Assembly (NCBI GenBank): GCA_001798455.1 | Contig: MGSI01000134.1 | Location: forward strand, 1 to 7,955 | From: Deltaproteobacteria bacterium RIFCSPLOWO2_02_FULL_57_26 | Lineage (GTDB): Bacteria; Desulfobacterota; Binatia; UBA9968 | Direction of reading: 5' to 3' | Length of the DNA stretch: 7,955 nucleotides | Shown here: piece after piece, positions 1-6,384 of the stretch | How the letters are laid out: every line of letters starts with the position of its first letter | Position numbering within the stretch: the stretch's first letter is position 1 | The notes under the pieces: model-generated | The model's input: only the letters and a program-made list of their open reading frames with translations | What the model was told of the DNA's origin: nothing | The model's database searches: none | Made by a program: the position numbers and the translations under genes

Positions 1-626
1 AGGTCATCCAGGAGAGGTTGCCGATCCTACGCGAGGTCGAAAAGGAAGTCGCCAACATCCGGGTGCGCAATGTCGCTACCGTGGGAGGAAACCTGGCTTC
101 CGGAGAGCCCCTCACCGATCTGCCGCAAGTTTTTATTGCTCTGGACGCCCGCGTGAAGATCGCCTCCTCCGGCGGCGAACGCGTCATACTTCTCGAAGAG
201 CTCTACGTTGATTATTACCAGACCCGCCTCGCCGAAGATGAGATAATAACTCAGGTCGTGGTTCCACCGCTGCCGGGCCGTTCGGGGATCGAGTACATTC
301 GTTTCTCCAGCAGCTCCGTCGTCGACAAGCCTTGCGTCGGCGTCGCGACGCGGGTGACTCTGGGACCGGATCGGAAAACCTGTGAGAGCGTCAGGATCGT
401 GCTCGGGTGCGTCGCCCCGACTCCCGTGAGGGCGCGGCAGGCGGAAGGGTTGCTCGCCGGGAAACCTTTGGATCCGAAGCTGCTGGAAGAGGCCGCTTCT
501 CTGGCCGCCGGGGAGTGCCACCCCCTGAGCGACCTGCGCGGCTCGGAGCCATACAAGCGGGCGGTCGTCGGCGTTTTAGTCAAGCGGGCTTTCCCCCGGG
601 CCTATGAGCGCGCGCAGCAAGGTTGA
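1..626 (+). CDS. Molybdenum hydroxylase FAD-binding (medium) subunit, CoxM/XdhB-like, 5' partial
   Basis: This is the FAD-carrying subunit of a xanthine dehydrogenase / CO dehydrogenase family enzyme, which passes electrons from the [2Fe-2S] subunit to an external acceptor. The frame is open from the window edge (first full codon at position 3), so the true start and the first flavin motif lie outside; 207 residues are visible. The second flavin motif TVGGNLA is at visible residues 26-32, followed by LTDLPQVFIALDA, typical of the FAD domain. The C-terminal CO-dehydrogenase-flavoprotein domain follows from about residue 98 (YIRFSSSSVVDKP, then RIVLGCVAPTPVRA at 131-144). After the GGN motif there is no cysteine-rich insert, unlike HcrB of 4-hydroxybenzoyl-CoA reductase, which carries an extra [4Fe-4S] cluster there. 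The TTG at 18 is internal, not the start. The next subunit begins 9 bases after the stop, so the genes are almost certainly co-transcribed. Confidence 0.93.
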   Translation, partial: VIQERLPILREVEKEVANIRVRNVATVGGNLASGEPLTDLPQVFIALDARVKIASSGGERVILLEELYVDYYQTRLAEDEIITQVVVPPLPGRSGIEYIRFSSSSVVDKPCVGVATRVTLGPDRKTCESVRIVLGCVAPTPVRARQAEGLLAGKPLDPKLLEEAASLAAGECHPLSDLRGSEPYKRAVVGVLVKRAFPRAYERAQQG

Positions 627-635
627 GTGAGGCCC

Positions 636-1097
636 ATGAAAAAGCAGATTCACGTCCGCGTCAACGGCCTTGAGACGGAGCTGCAGGTGGAGCCGCGCAT
701 GACTCTTTTAGAGGTTGTGCGGGAGCAACTTGGCCTGACTGGAGCCAAGCTCGGATGCGACATCCAAGTCTGTGGGGCATGCACCCTTCTGCTGAACGGA
801 AAGCCGGTAAGCGCCTGTTCCGTTCTGGCGGTGGATGCTGACGGCGGCGATGTTCTGACCATCGAAGGCCTGGCCGGGCAGGGCTCTCTGCACCCTCTGC
901 AAGAAGCGTTCATGGAGTTCGGCGCCTTGCAGTGCGGCTACTGCACCTCCGGATTCATTCTTACTGCCAAGGCCATGCTCGAAGAAAACCCCCGTCCGGG
1001 CGAGGCGGAGATCCGCAGCTATTTAGCCGGGAACTTTTGCCGTTGCGGCTGTTATCAGGAGATTGTGCAGGCGATAAAAAGGGTCGCCGGGCGCTAG
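636..1097 (+). CDS. Molybdenum hydroxylase [2Fe-2S] (small) subunit, CoxS/XdhC-like
   Basis: The 153-residue protein carries the two [2Fe-2S] clusters that relay electrons from the Mo site to FAD. The N-terminal plant-ferredoxin-like domain has C41, C46, C49 and C61 (GCDIQVCGACT followed by a fourth Cys). The C-terminal four-helix domain has C100, C103, C135 and C137 (QCGYC and FCRCGCY). Length and cysteine pattern are normal for the family. The second motif reads CRCGCY where CRCTGY is commonest, so an extra C139 lies beside the cluster ligands. I chose ATG 636 because the protein then begins MKKQIHVRVNG, the usual family start; an in-frame GTG at 627 directly after the previous stop would add three residues and cannot be excluded. 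A GTGAGG stretch at 627-632 is a close-spaced possible ribosome site. It is the middle gene of the operon. Confidence 0.95.
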   Translation: MKKQIHVRVNGLETELQVEPRMTLLEVVREQLGLTGAKLGCDIQVCGACTLLLNGKPVSACSVLAVDADGGDVLTIEGLAGQGSLHPLQEAFMEFGALQCGYCTSGFILTAKAMLEENPRPGEAEIRSYLAGNFCRCGCYQEIVQAIKRVAGR

Positions 1098-1101
1098 GAG
1101 T
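1096..1101 (+). promoter_or_regulatory. Ribosome binding site of the large subunit
   Basis: AGGAGT overlaps the stop codon of the small-subunit gene (TAG at 1095-1097) and sits about 5-6 bases before the ATG at 1107. It fixes the start of the large subunit and implies translational coupling between the two subunits. Confidence 0.7.
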
Positions 1102-1106
1102 AGGTT

Positions 1107-3416
1107 ATGGAAGAGACAGAGACGGGTGAGTCTATCCGGCGTCTGGATTACGAGGCGAAGATCACGGGCCGGGCGCAGTACCTGGCCGACATGAAAGTCC
1201 CGGGGATGTGTCATGGAAAGATCCTGCGCAGCCCGCACCCGCATGCGCGCATCCGCAGCCTGGATACCTCCAAAGCGCTTTCCATCCGTGGAGTGCTGGC
1301 CGTCCTCACGCGCGATGACATTGTCAAAGACCAGGGGATCGATCCCTACTACGGCCCGGTCTTCAAAGATCAGACCATCGTCGCGGTGGAAAAGGTGCGG
1401 CACGTGGGGGATCCCGTGGCTGCGGTGGCGGCCCTGGAACCGGAAGCTGCTGAGGAGGCGCTGAGCCGGATCGAGATCGACTACGAGGAGATGCCCGCCG
1501 TCCTGGACGTGAGCGAGGCGATGGCGAAGGGGGCTCCCCTTTTGCACGAGTCGGTTCGCATGCCTCCCCATGGCTTCGCCGATCTGGCGGAGCTCAAGCC
1601 GGTCGAGGGGACGAATATCTGCACCCACTTCAAGTTGGTCAAAGGAGATGTCGAGAAAGGATTCGCGGAGTCCGACTATATCTTCGAGGATACCTTTACG
1701 CTTCCGACCACCCAACACTGCTCGCTTGAGCCGCATGGCTGCATCGCCTCGGTGGAGCGCGACGGACGGATCGTCGTCTGGTCGACGACACAGAATCCCT
1801 TCGTGGTTCGGACCCAACTGGCGAACATCTTCAAAGTGTCCGTTTCCAAGGTGCGCATCGTGGTTCCTTACCTGGGCGGAGGATACGGGGGAAAGGTCTA
1901 TCCGAAGCTCGAGCCTCTCACGGTGGCGCTCGCGCGGAAGGCCCGCCGGCCGGTCAGGATCGTCCTCAGCCGGGAGGAAGTCTTTTACACCATCACCAAG
2001 CACGCGGCCGTCATCAGGATGAAGACCGGGGTCAAAAAAGACGGCACCTTGGTCGCGCGCCAGTGCGAAGTTTTGCTCGATACCGGAGCCTATGCGGAGA
2101 TCGGGCCCAGGGTGGCGAAGAAATCGGGTTACACCGCCGCGGGTCCTTACAAGATCCCGAACGTTAAGATCGATTCCATGTCGATCTATACGAACAGGCC
2201 GCCCGCCGGGGCGTTCCGCGGCTTCGGCGTCTCCCAGTCCGCCTGGGCCCATGAGTCGCAGATGGACGTCATCGCCGCCGCTCTGAATATGGATCCCCTG
2301 GAGATCCGCTTGAAAAACGGCTACGAGGAAGGGAGCGAGTTCGTCACCGGAGAGACATTGTCGAGCCTCGGCCTGAAGAGCTGCGTGGAGAAGGTGGCAG
2401 CGGCGATCGGGTGGAAGGAAAAACGCGCCGCGCAGCCGAACGGCCCGGTCCGGCGCGGCAAAGGGATCGCCTGCATGATCAAGGCAACGATCACGCCGTC
2501 GATATCCTGCGCCGTGGTCAAGCTCAACGAGGACGCCAGCGCCACGATTTACACTGGCACGGTGGAGATGGGGCAGGGGTCGGATACCGTGCTGGCTCAG
2601 ATTGTGGCGAGAGAGATGGGCATTTCAGCGGAAAACATTCAGGTCCTGGGGGTTGATACGGACGTGGCTCCCTATGATTTGACGACTTCCTCCAGCCGGT
2701 CGACCTTTCACATGGGGAAGGCCGTGCAGTTGGCGGCGCAGGATCTCTTGAATCAGCTCAAGCAAATCGTAGTCCAGGACTACGGCGTCCCGCCGGACCA
2801 GGTCAAATTCTCCAACGGCAGGGTTCAGTTCCTCGAGACCGTGCTTGACTACCAGGAGATTCTCTTCAAACGTTTCGGGATGCAGGGAGGCACCTTGGTG
2901 GGACAGGGCCAGGTGAAGACCAAGGTGACCCATGAGAGGGGCGTCAAGACCACTTCGTCTTTTTGGTTCCTGGGGGCGGGGGCGGCCGAGGTGGAGGTCG
3001 ATTGCGAGACGGGAAAGCTCAGGCTCGTGAAGTACGTCACGGCAGTTGACGTGGGCAAGGCGATCAACCCTCTGGGTTGTCGGCAGCAGCTCGAGGGCGC
3101 CGCCATCACCGGGATGGGCCAGGCCCTTTTCGAAGAGATAGTCTTTGACAACGGGCAGATCGTGAATCCCAATTTCGTGGATTACGTGCTTCCTTCCCTC
3201 GGCGATATGCCCCCCTCCATCGAGCCAATCCTGGTTGAAGTCCCTCATCTGGAAGGTCCGTTTGGAGCGAAAGGAATCGGGGAAACCGCGTTAATACCTG
3301 TGGCCCCTGCAATCGCCAACGCGATCTTCGACGCGGTGGGGGTGAGGATCAGGGATCTCCCGATCAAAGCCGAGAAGATTTTTCTTGCTCTGGAGGAAGC
3401 CAAAAAGAAATTGTAA
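1107..3416 (+). CDS. Molybdenum hydroxylase molybdopterin-binding (large) subunit, CoxL/XdhA-like
   Basis: This 769-residue catalytic subunit would bind a Mo-pterin cytosine dinucleotide cofactor and hydroxylate, or possibly reduce, an unidentified substrate. The N-terminal a/b-hammerhead domain covers about residues 10-130 (TGRAQYLADMKVPG, RSPHPHARI). The Mo-binding domains follow, with LEPHGCIA at 207-214, LGGGYGGK at 256-263, PPAGAFRGFG at 365-374, EMGQGSDT at 487-494 and GAKGIGE at 720-726. E726 matches the catalytic base Glu of the family. The 365-374 loop is of xanthine-dehydrogenase type (AFRGFG); CO dehydrogenases have AYRCSFR with a Cu-binding Cys, so this is not a CO dehydrogenase. 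The length equals that of HcrA of 4-hydroxybenzoyl-CoA reductase, but the partner FAD subunit lacks the HcrB insert. No signal peptide is visible, so it is probably cytoplasmic. Cofactor maturation genes (XdhC/CoxF type, MobA-like) are not in the window. Confidence 0.95.
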   Translation: MEETETGESIRRLDYEAKITGRAQYLADMKVPGMCHGKILRSPHPHARIRSLDTSKALSIRGVLAVLTRDDIVKDQGIDPYYGPVFKDQTIVAVEKVRHVGDPVAAVAALEPEAAEEALSRIEIDYEEMPAVLDVSEAMAKGAPLLHESVRMPPHGFADLAELKPVEGTNICTHFKLVKGDVEKGFAESDYIFEDTFTLPTTQHCSLEPHGCIASVERDGRIVVWSTTQNPFVVRTQLANIFKVSVSKVRIVVPYLGGGYGGKVYPKLEPLTVALARKARRPVRIVLSREEVFYTITKHAAVIRMKTGVKKDGTLVARQCEVLLDTGAYAEIGPRVAKKSGYTAAGPYKIPNVKIDSMSIYTNRPPAGAFRGFGVSQSAWAHESQMDVIAAALNMDPLEIRLKNGYEEGSEFVTGETLSSLGLKSCVEKVAAAIGWKEKRAAQPNGPVRRGKGIACMIKATITPSISCAVVKLNEDASATIYTGTVEMGQGSDTVLAQIVAREMGISAENIQVLGVDTDVAPYDLTTSSSRSTFHMGKAVQLAAQDLLNQLKQIVVQDYGVPPDQVKFSNGRVQFLETVLDYQEILFKRFGMQGGTLVGQGQVKTKVTHERGVKTTSSFWFLGAGAAEVEVDCETGKLRLVKYVTAVDVGKAINPLGCRQQLEGAAITGMGQALFEEIVFDNGQIVNPNFVDYVLPSLGDMPPSIEPILVEVPHLEGPFGAKGIGETALIPVAPAIANAIFDAVGVRIRDLPIKAEKIFLALEEAKKKL

Positions 3417-3591
3417 GCGTTGTGGGTGTTAACATATAGTGACGGAATTAAATAAGTTGACATCAAATCCCCTCCCGCTCTCCTAAATCCCCCTCTATCC
3501 CCCTTTACAAAAGGGGGAGAAAGGGGGATTTGAGGGAAGATAGGGTGATTGTGGTAATTTTCTTTTTTCCTTCACTATAGGGGGACATACG
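3417..3591 (+). promoter_or_regulatory. Gap before the dehydrogenase, with a lone TTGACA
   Basis: This 175-base gap separates the hydroxylase operon from the dehydrogenase gene. A perfect -35-like TTGACA lies at 3457-3462, just before the repeat, but I see no convincing -10 element 16-18 bases downstream. A purine-rich AGGGGGA at 3579-3585 is a good ribosome site for the ATG at 3592. Whether the dehydrogenase has its own promoter is unresolved. Confidence 0.3.
3485..3531. repeat. Imperfect inverted repeat (C-run/G-run hairpin), dispersed-repeat type
   Basis: Bases 3485-3506 pair with 3510-3531 to give a 22-bp stem with two mismatches and a 3-base loop (ACA). Each arm holds two runs of five C or five G bounded by AAAT/ATTT. 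A second copy of the outer arm, TCAAATCCCC at 3463-3472, can also pair with GGGGATTTGA at 3524-3533, so the unit probably extends left to about 3463. No T-run follows the stem directly on either strand, so it is not a classical Rho-independent terminator, though it may slow transcription or protect the upstream mRNA 3' end. I recognise this as a type of intergenic repeat common in Desulfobacterota and Nitrospirota genomes; its minus-strand translation gives the well-known spurious ending NPPFSPFCKGG. Confidence 0.85.
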
Positions 3592-4350
3592 ATGAAGCTC
3601 AAAGATCGAGTGGCTATCATTACCGGGGCGGGTCGGAACATCGGGAAGGCGATGGCCAAGCTCTTCGCCTCGGAAGGCGCGAAGATTGTCGTAGCGGAGA
3701 TGGACCAGGGTCGCGGGCAGAGTGTCGTCAACGAGCTTGAGAAGTCGGGACACGAGGCCATGCTGGTCCTCTGCGACGTGTCGAAGTCGAGCGAGATTCA
3801 GGAGATGGTGAAAAAGGTGGTGGCGCGCTTCGGCGGCGTCGATATCCTCGTCAACAACGCCGCTATGACGGATCGGGTAAATATTCTGGAGAGCACGGAA
3901 GCAGAGTTCGACAAGGTCATCGAGGTAACCTTAAAAGGTCCCTATCTCGTGAGCAAATACGTCGCGGCGCAGATGGTCAAGCAGGGCAGGGGCGGCAAGA
4001 TCGTGAACATCGCCTCGACCTCGGGACTCATCGGGCGCCGGGATGCCATCGCCTATTCGGCCGCGAAGGGTGGGGTCATCAATCTCACGAGGGCCATGGC
4101 CGTGCAGCTCGCGCCGTACAAAATCCGCGTCAATTGTTTGACCCCCAACCGGTCGGGCTCCCCCGTGGGAATGGATGACACGGAGGCTGCAGGGCGGGGG
4201 GTCAAGAACCTGGCCGACCGGCTGGGAACCGCCGAAGATCAAGCACGCGCGGCCCTCTTCCTCGTGAGCGATGATTCCGATTTTGTCTACGGGGCGAATC
4301 TCATCGTCGACGGGGGAGTCATGGCCACGGCCGACTTCCCGGCGAAGTAG
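3592..4350 (+). CDS. Short-chain dehydrogenase/reductase (classical SDR)
   Basis: This is a 252-residue NAD(P)-dependent oxidoreductase of the classical SDR family (FabG-like length and fold), acting on an alcohol/ketone substrate that the sequence does not reveal. The Rossmann nucleotide motif TGAGRNIG is at 11-18, CDV at 61-63 (adenine-contacting acidic residue), NNAA at 88-91, catalytic S142, and Y155-SAA-K159. Two positions differ from the common pattern. The helix-4 VNLKG, whose Asn completes the catalytic tetrad, reads VTLKG (T113). The PG after strand 6 reads TPN (N186), followed by RSGSPVG. The C-terminus is normal (GANLIVDGG, 235-242). The start is supported by AGGGGGA six bases upstream. 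It is co-directional with the hydroxylase operon and may process its substrate or product, but a 175-base gap with a hairpin separates them. Confidence 0.92.
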   Translation: MKLKDRVAIITGAGRNIGKAMAKLFASEGAKIVVAEMDQGRGQSVVNELEKSGHEAMLVLCDVSKSSEIQEMVKKVVARFGGVDILVNNAAMTDRVNILESTEAEFDKVIEVTLKGPYLVSKYVAAQMVKQGRGGKIVNIASTSGLIGRRDAIAYSAAKGGVINLTRAMAVQLAPYKIRVNCLTPNRSGSPVGMDDTEAAGRGVKNLADRLGTAEDQARAALFLVSDDSDFVYGANLIVDGGVMATADFPAK

Positions 4351-4352
4351 TT

Positions 4353-4550
4353 ACCCTCTCGGCGTGGAACCGTCTTTCGGGTCCGATGCAATACACCTCG
4401 ACTGCGCTCTCGGGGTTCGAGGTGGACTTGCCGGCCGCCGGGCATGAGATCGAAGAAATCGCCGAACGCGACGATTTGTCGGATCAGGAGAAGCAGGCAG
4501 AATTTCCCCTTTTTCCTTTTCCCGATTGGGAGTGTTTCGGTGGTCTATGA
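4353..4550 (+). pseudogene. Coding-like fragment after the SDR, possible tail of a lost gene
   Basis: A frame open from the SDR 3' end contains ATG 4386 and would encode 54 residues ending at TGA 4548-4550. Codons from about 4356 to 4480 have the strong G/C third-position bias of real genes here (for example SGFEVDLPAAG, then HEIEEIAER, then DDLSDQEK). Downstream the bases turn AT-rich and the peptide becomes low-complexity (PLFPFP). I see no ribosome site before the ATG. The pattern GPMQY, LSGFE, then an LPAAGHEIEEI-like stretch and LSDQE loosely recalls the C-terminus of class III (CaiB/BaiF) CoA-transferases, so this may be the remnant of such a gene cut by a rearrangement. That resemblance is from memory and weak. 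It could also be a small gene of its own. The remainder of the gap to 4612 holds nothing I can support. Confidence 0.3.
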
Positions 4551-4612
4551 ATTGTTCGGGCTAGTTTGCCAAAAGCTATTTCATCCGCTCGATCACGCCG
4601 TGGCGCATAACG

Positions 4613-5971
4613 TTACTCTGGGAAAAATCCATGCGGTTCTGGTGTGGGCTCGGGCGTCGGGGCGACGCGGATCCCTACCGGCAAGGGCTGTTCGCCCAGC
4701 ATATGGGCAACCAGCACCTCGCGGACGCTTTCGATGTCTAACCCGGCTGTGACCGCCTGTGCGGCGACCTCTGCCAGCACTCGGTCGACGTCTTGCATCA
4801 TCTTCCACTGCTTGAACAGGTCGTTGCGTTGGATTCCCATGGCCTCCCCCACCAGCTCGAGGAAGTTGACGATCTTGAACGGGGAAGTCGCTTCATGGGC
4901 GCACAGCTCGCGATGGCAGGCGTGGTAGATGCCGACGAGACAGTCGACGCCCGCGGCCACGGCCGCGTCGAGCTCCCGCGCGTGGAGTTCGCGTTTATAC
5001 GCCGGTACGGGCGCGAGCGAGTTGCACATGTAGCCGACCCTCGGCTGTTGGAGATCGACTAGCTCGAGCCCTGGGATGGCCGTGAGAATCTTGATGACGC
5101 CTTCGGTCACGCCGGCCACGCCCGGGTGCTCGTGAAGAGCAACCCGCTTGTTGACGGGACGGACGAAGTGGAAGCGGAGAAGTTCGATCCGCGCCGCGAT
5201 GTAGGGGACGACGTGCTCGAGATGGAAGCCTGCCTCTGTACTCGGCATGACGATCTCGTTGAGTTGGATGTTGCACGTCGGGCACCAGGTGAGCACGCGG
5301 GAAGCGCCGGTCGCAGCGAACCCGGCCACCGTGTTGCCGCCGATTCGCCCGGACGCCTTTGTGTCGCCGGCTCGGAACTGAATGACACCGCAGCAGTTCG
5401 CCGGACCTGCGAACACATGGTAGCGCGTGCCGAGCCGATCCAAGACTTCCAGGCAGAGGAGCGCGATGTGGGGCGTCTTGAGGACGTTGCAGCCGAGATA
5501 CATGACGACCTCGGGTGGAGGCCCGCCGTCGGCGCGGGCTGAGCGGGTGAGGCTGGCAAGCAGATCGGCGGGGAGCTGAAGGCGCGACAGCACCTTCACC
5601 GCTTCGGACATCTTTTGAAACCCGGCTTGGCCGGTGGCGTGGCGCTCGTTCGCTGCCCGCCGCTCGTTGAGCCTGAGGCGAGTGGCCGCGAGCATGAAGC
5701 GCGGATTGACGCCGTCGTCGCAGGCAGAGAGACAGCGGCCGGAGCCGGTGCATGTGGCCGCCCACCGGGCGCCGCGGCTTTCCGCGTCCCCGCCCCCGCG
5801 CAAGATGTCTAGCACGTCACTCACGATCGCGCTTGGCTCGCGGGTGTCGATCCCGGCGGGCCCGGCGGTCGGGCAAACTTCGACGCACCTGCCACATCGG
5901 GTGCAGCGGTCGATGATCTCGCGCACCCTTACGTCGAGCGTGGCGATGAAAGCGTCAGTGCGGTCGGTCAT
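4613..5971 (-). CDS. Iron-sulfur protein, HdrD/GlcF-like, with CCG domain
   Basis: The 452-residue protein resembles the Fe-S subunits of heterodisulfide reductase, glycolate oxidase and related electron-transfer enzymes: an N-terminal 2x[4Fe-4S] ferredoxin region followed by cysteine-rich CCG domains. Cluster 1 is intact (C23, C26, C29, C33; CTRCGRCVEVCP). At the second site C74, C80 and C84 are present but the expected second Cys is S77 (CTGSGRCLSAC). The first CCG domain is complete: C161, C193-C194-G and C230-PTC233. The second is degenerate: the DPCH position reads HEHPG (280-284), the CCG position GYMC (C316), and the CPxC position YHAC (C352), with a nearby C357. The tail has TPEP repeats (438-445). 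No transmembrane segment is seen. No flavin or FAD-oxidase partner gene lies beside it, so its redox partner is unknown. It converges with the SDR gene. The ATG at 5971 follows a weak GGCGGAAG site. Confidence 0.85.
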   Translation of the reverse strand: MTDRTDAFIATLDVRVREIIDRCTRCGRCVEVCPTAGPAGIDTREPSAIVSDVLDILRGGGDAESRGARWAATCTGSGRCLSACDDGVNPRFMLAATRLRLNERRAANERHATGQAGFQKMSEAVKVLSRLQLPADLLASLTRSARADGGPPPEVVMYLGCNVLKTPHIALLCLEVLDRLGTRYHVFAGPANCCGVIQFRAGDTKASGRIGGNTVAGFAATGASRVLTWCPTCNIQLNEIVMPSTEAGFHLEHVVPYIAARIELLRFHFVRPVNKRVALHEHPGVAGVTEGVIKILTAIPGLELVDLQQPRVGYMCNSLAPVPAYKRELHARELDAAVAAGVDCLVGIYHACHRELCAHEATSPFKIVNFLELVGEAMGIQRNDLFKQWKMMQDVDRVLAEVAAQAVTAGLDIESVREVLVAHMLGEQPLPVGIRVAPTPEPTPEPHGFFPE

Positions 5972-5982
5972 ACTTCCGCCGG

Positions 5983-6011
5983 ATCATATCACCTGGGCAA
6001 ACAAGTGGCTA
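5983..6011 (-). promoter_or_regulatory. Extended -10 promoter of the Fe-S protein gene
   Basis: On the minus strand, TAGCCA (plus 6006-6011, 4 of 6 matches to TTGACA), a 17-base spacer and TATGAT (plus 5983-5988, 5 of 6 matches to TATAAT) lie in front of the gene. TG-N directly before the -10 gives an extended -10 element. The expected start of transcription is near 5976, only about five bases before the ATG at 5971, so the message would be almost leaderless. Confidence 0.5.
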
Positions 6012-6068
6012 CCATCAGCAGCGCAAAGGCGCAGGACTCCGGCAATCGTTTACCTTTCTTTGAAGCAC

Positions 6069-6126
6069 GTATAACGCTAAGCTAAGCCGGCGCTATTAGC
6101 GATCGGTCTGAAGCGACGTGTTAAGC
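6069..6126 (-). repeat. attC-like recombination site B (after hicB)
   Basis: Read on the minus strand, the site begins with GCTTAAC (fits the RYYYAAC core), has a 5-base spacer, then GCTTCAGACCGA, then the perfect dyad CGCTA-A-TAGCG, and ends with GCGTTATAC (one mismatch to GTTRRRY). Flanking AG/CT and CCG/CGG pairs extend the stem, with an unpaired A between them as expected of attC extrahelical bases. The hicB stop codon lies inside the first core, a common arrangement for integron cassettes. The 12-base box matches the sister site at 6662-6725 in 11 of 12 positions at the same offset. It might also act as a transcription terminator or mRNA end structure. Confidence 0.5.
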
Positions 6127-6384
6127 CGCCACTTCTACGGTTGCGTAAAAATCCACCTGTCGTTCTGTGCGTTTGGGCGTAACCGAACGATGTCGCGGCA
6201 GTGGTGGCCTTATGCCATCGTCGCGCATACCTTGAAGATGAAGTGTGATGGCTTTTTCGATTCGCCGAAGGGTAACATCAATTGTCTTTCCGGTCGCAAC
6301 ACACCCGGGCAGGTCAGGTACTGAGGCTCCCCAATCACTATCAGGATCTTTGTTAACACGAACCAGATACTGTAATTTTTTCAT
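6121..6384 (-). CDS. hicB: HicB-family antitoxin
   Basis: The 87-residue protein is the antitoxin of a HicAB type II system; it binds and blocks the HicA RNase. The HicB core is clear: strand LQYLVRV (4-10), then DWGASVPDLPGCVATGKT (17-33), then the helix IDVTLRRIEKAITLHLQGM (35-53) that normally reads EEAxxNxxEAIxLHLE. The C-terminal 30 residues hold no recognisable helix-turn-helix or ribbon-helix-helix, so this is the short form and self-repression through its own DNA-binding domain is not evident. ATG 6384 overlaps the hicA stop as ATGA, with GGAG seven bases upstream, which is strong support for this start and for coupled translation. A longer in-frame start at 6537 would overlap most of hicA and is unlikely. 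The stop codon lies within the attC-like site B. Confidence 0.9.
   Translation of the reverse strand: MKKLQYLVRVNKDPDSDWGASVPDLPGCVATGKTIDVTLRRIEKAITLHLQGMRDDGIRPPLPRHRSVTPKRTERQVDFYATVEVAA

Noticed and set aside
1023..2252. Long minus-strand open frame (409 codons) opposite the molybdopterin subunit
   Set aside because: It is the antisense shadow of a highly conserved gene with strong third-position bias; the translation is rich in R, H, D and L and has no family motifs.
3495..3761. Minus-strand open frames ending NPPFSPFCKGG
   Set aside because: The ending comes from the hairpin repeat and the rest is antisense to the SDR; this is a familiar false-gene pattern.
4598..4640. GCATAACGTTACTC, looking like attC cores near the Fe-S gene's 3' end
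   Set aside because: The two core-like words are adjacent, not 50-60 bases apart, neither fits the consensus, and the GCTTSAGACCGA box is absent.
4444..4752. Plus-strand open frame of 102 codons running into the Fe-S gene's 3' end
   Set aside because: No ribosome site, no recognisable domain, and its second half is antisense to a well-supported gene.
4995..5765. Minus-strand 256-codon frame overlapping the Fe-S protein in another register
   Set aside because: It is rich in R, S, P and H with no motifs, and is a frame-shifted shadow of the Fe-S protein gene.
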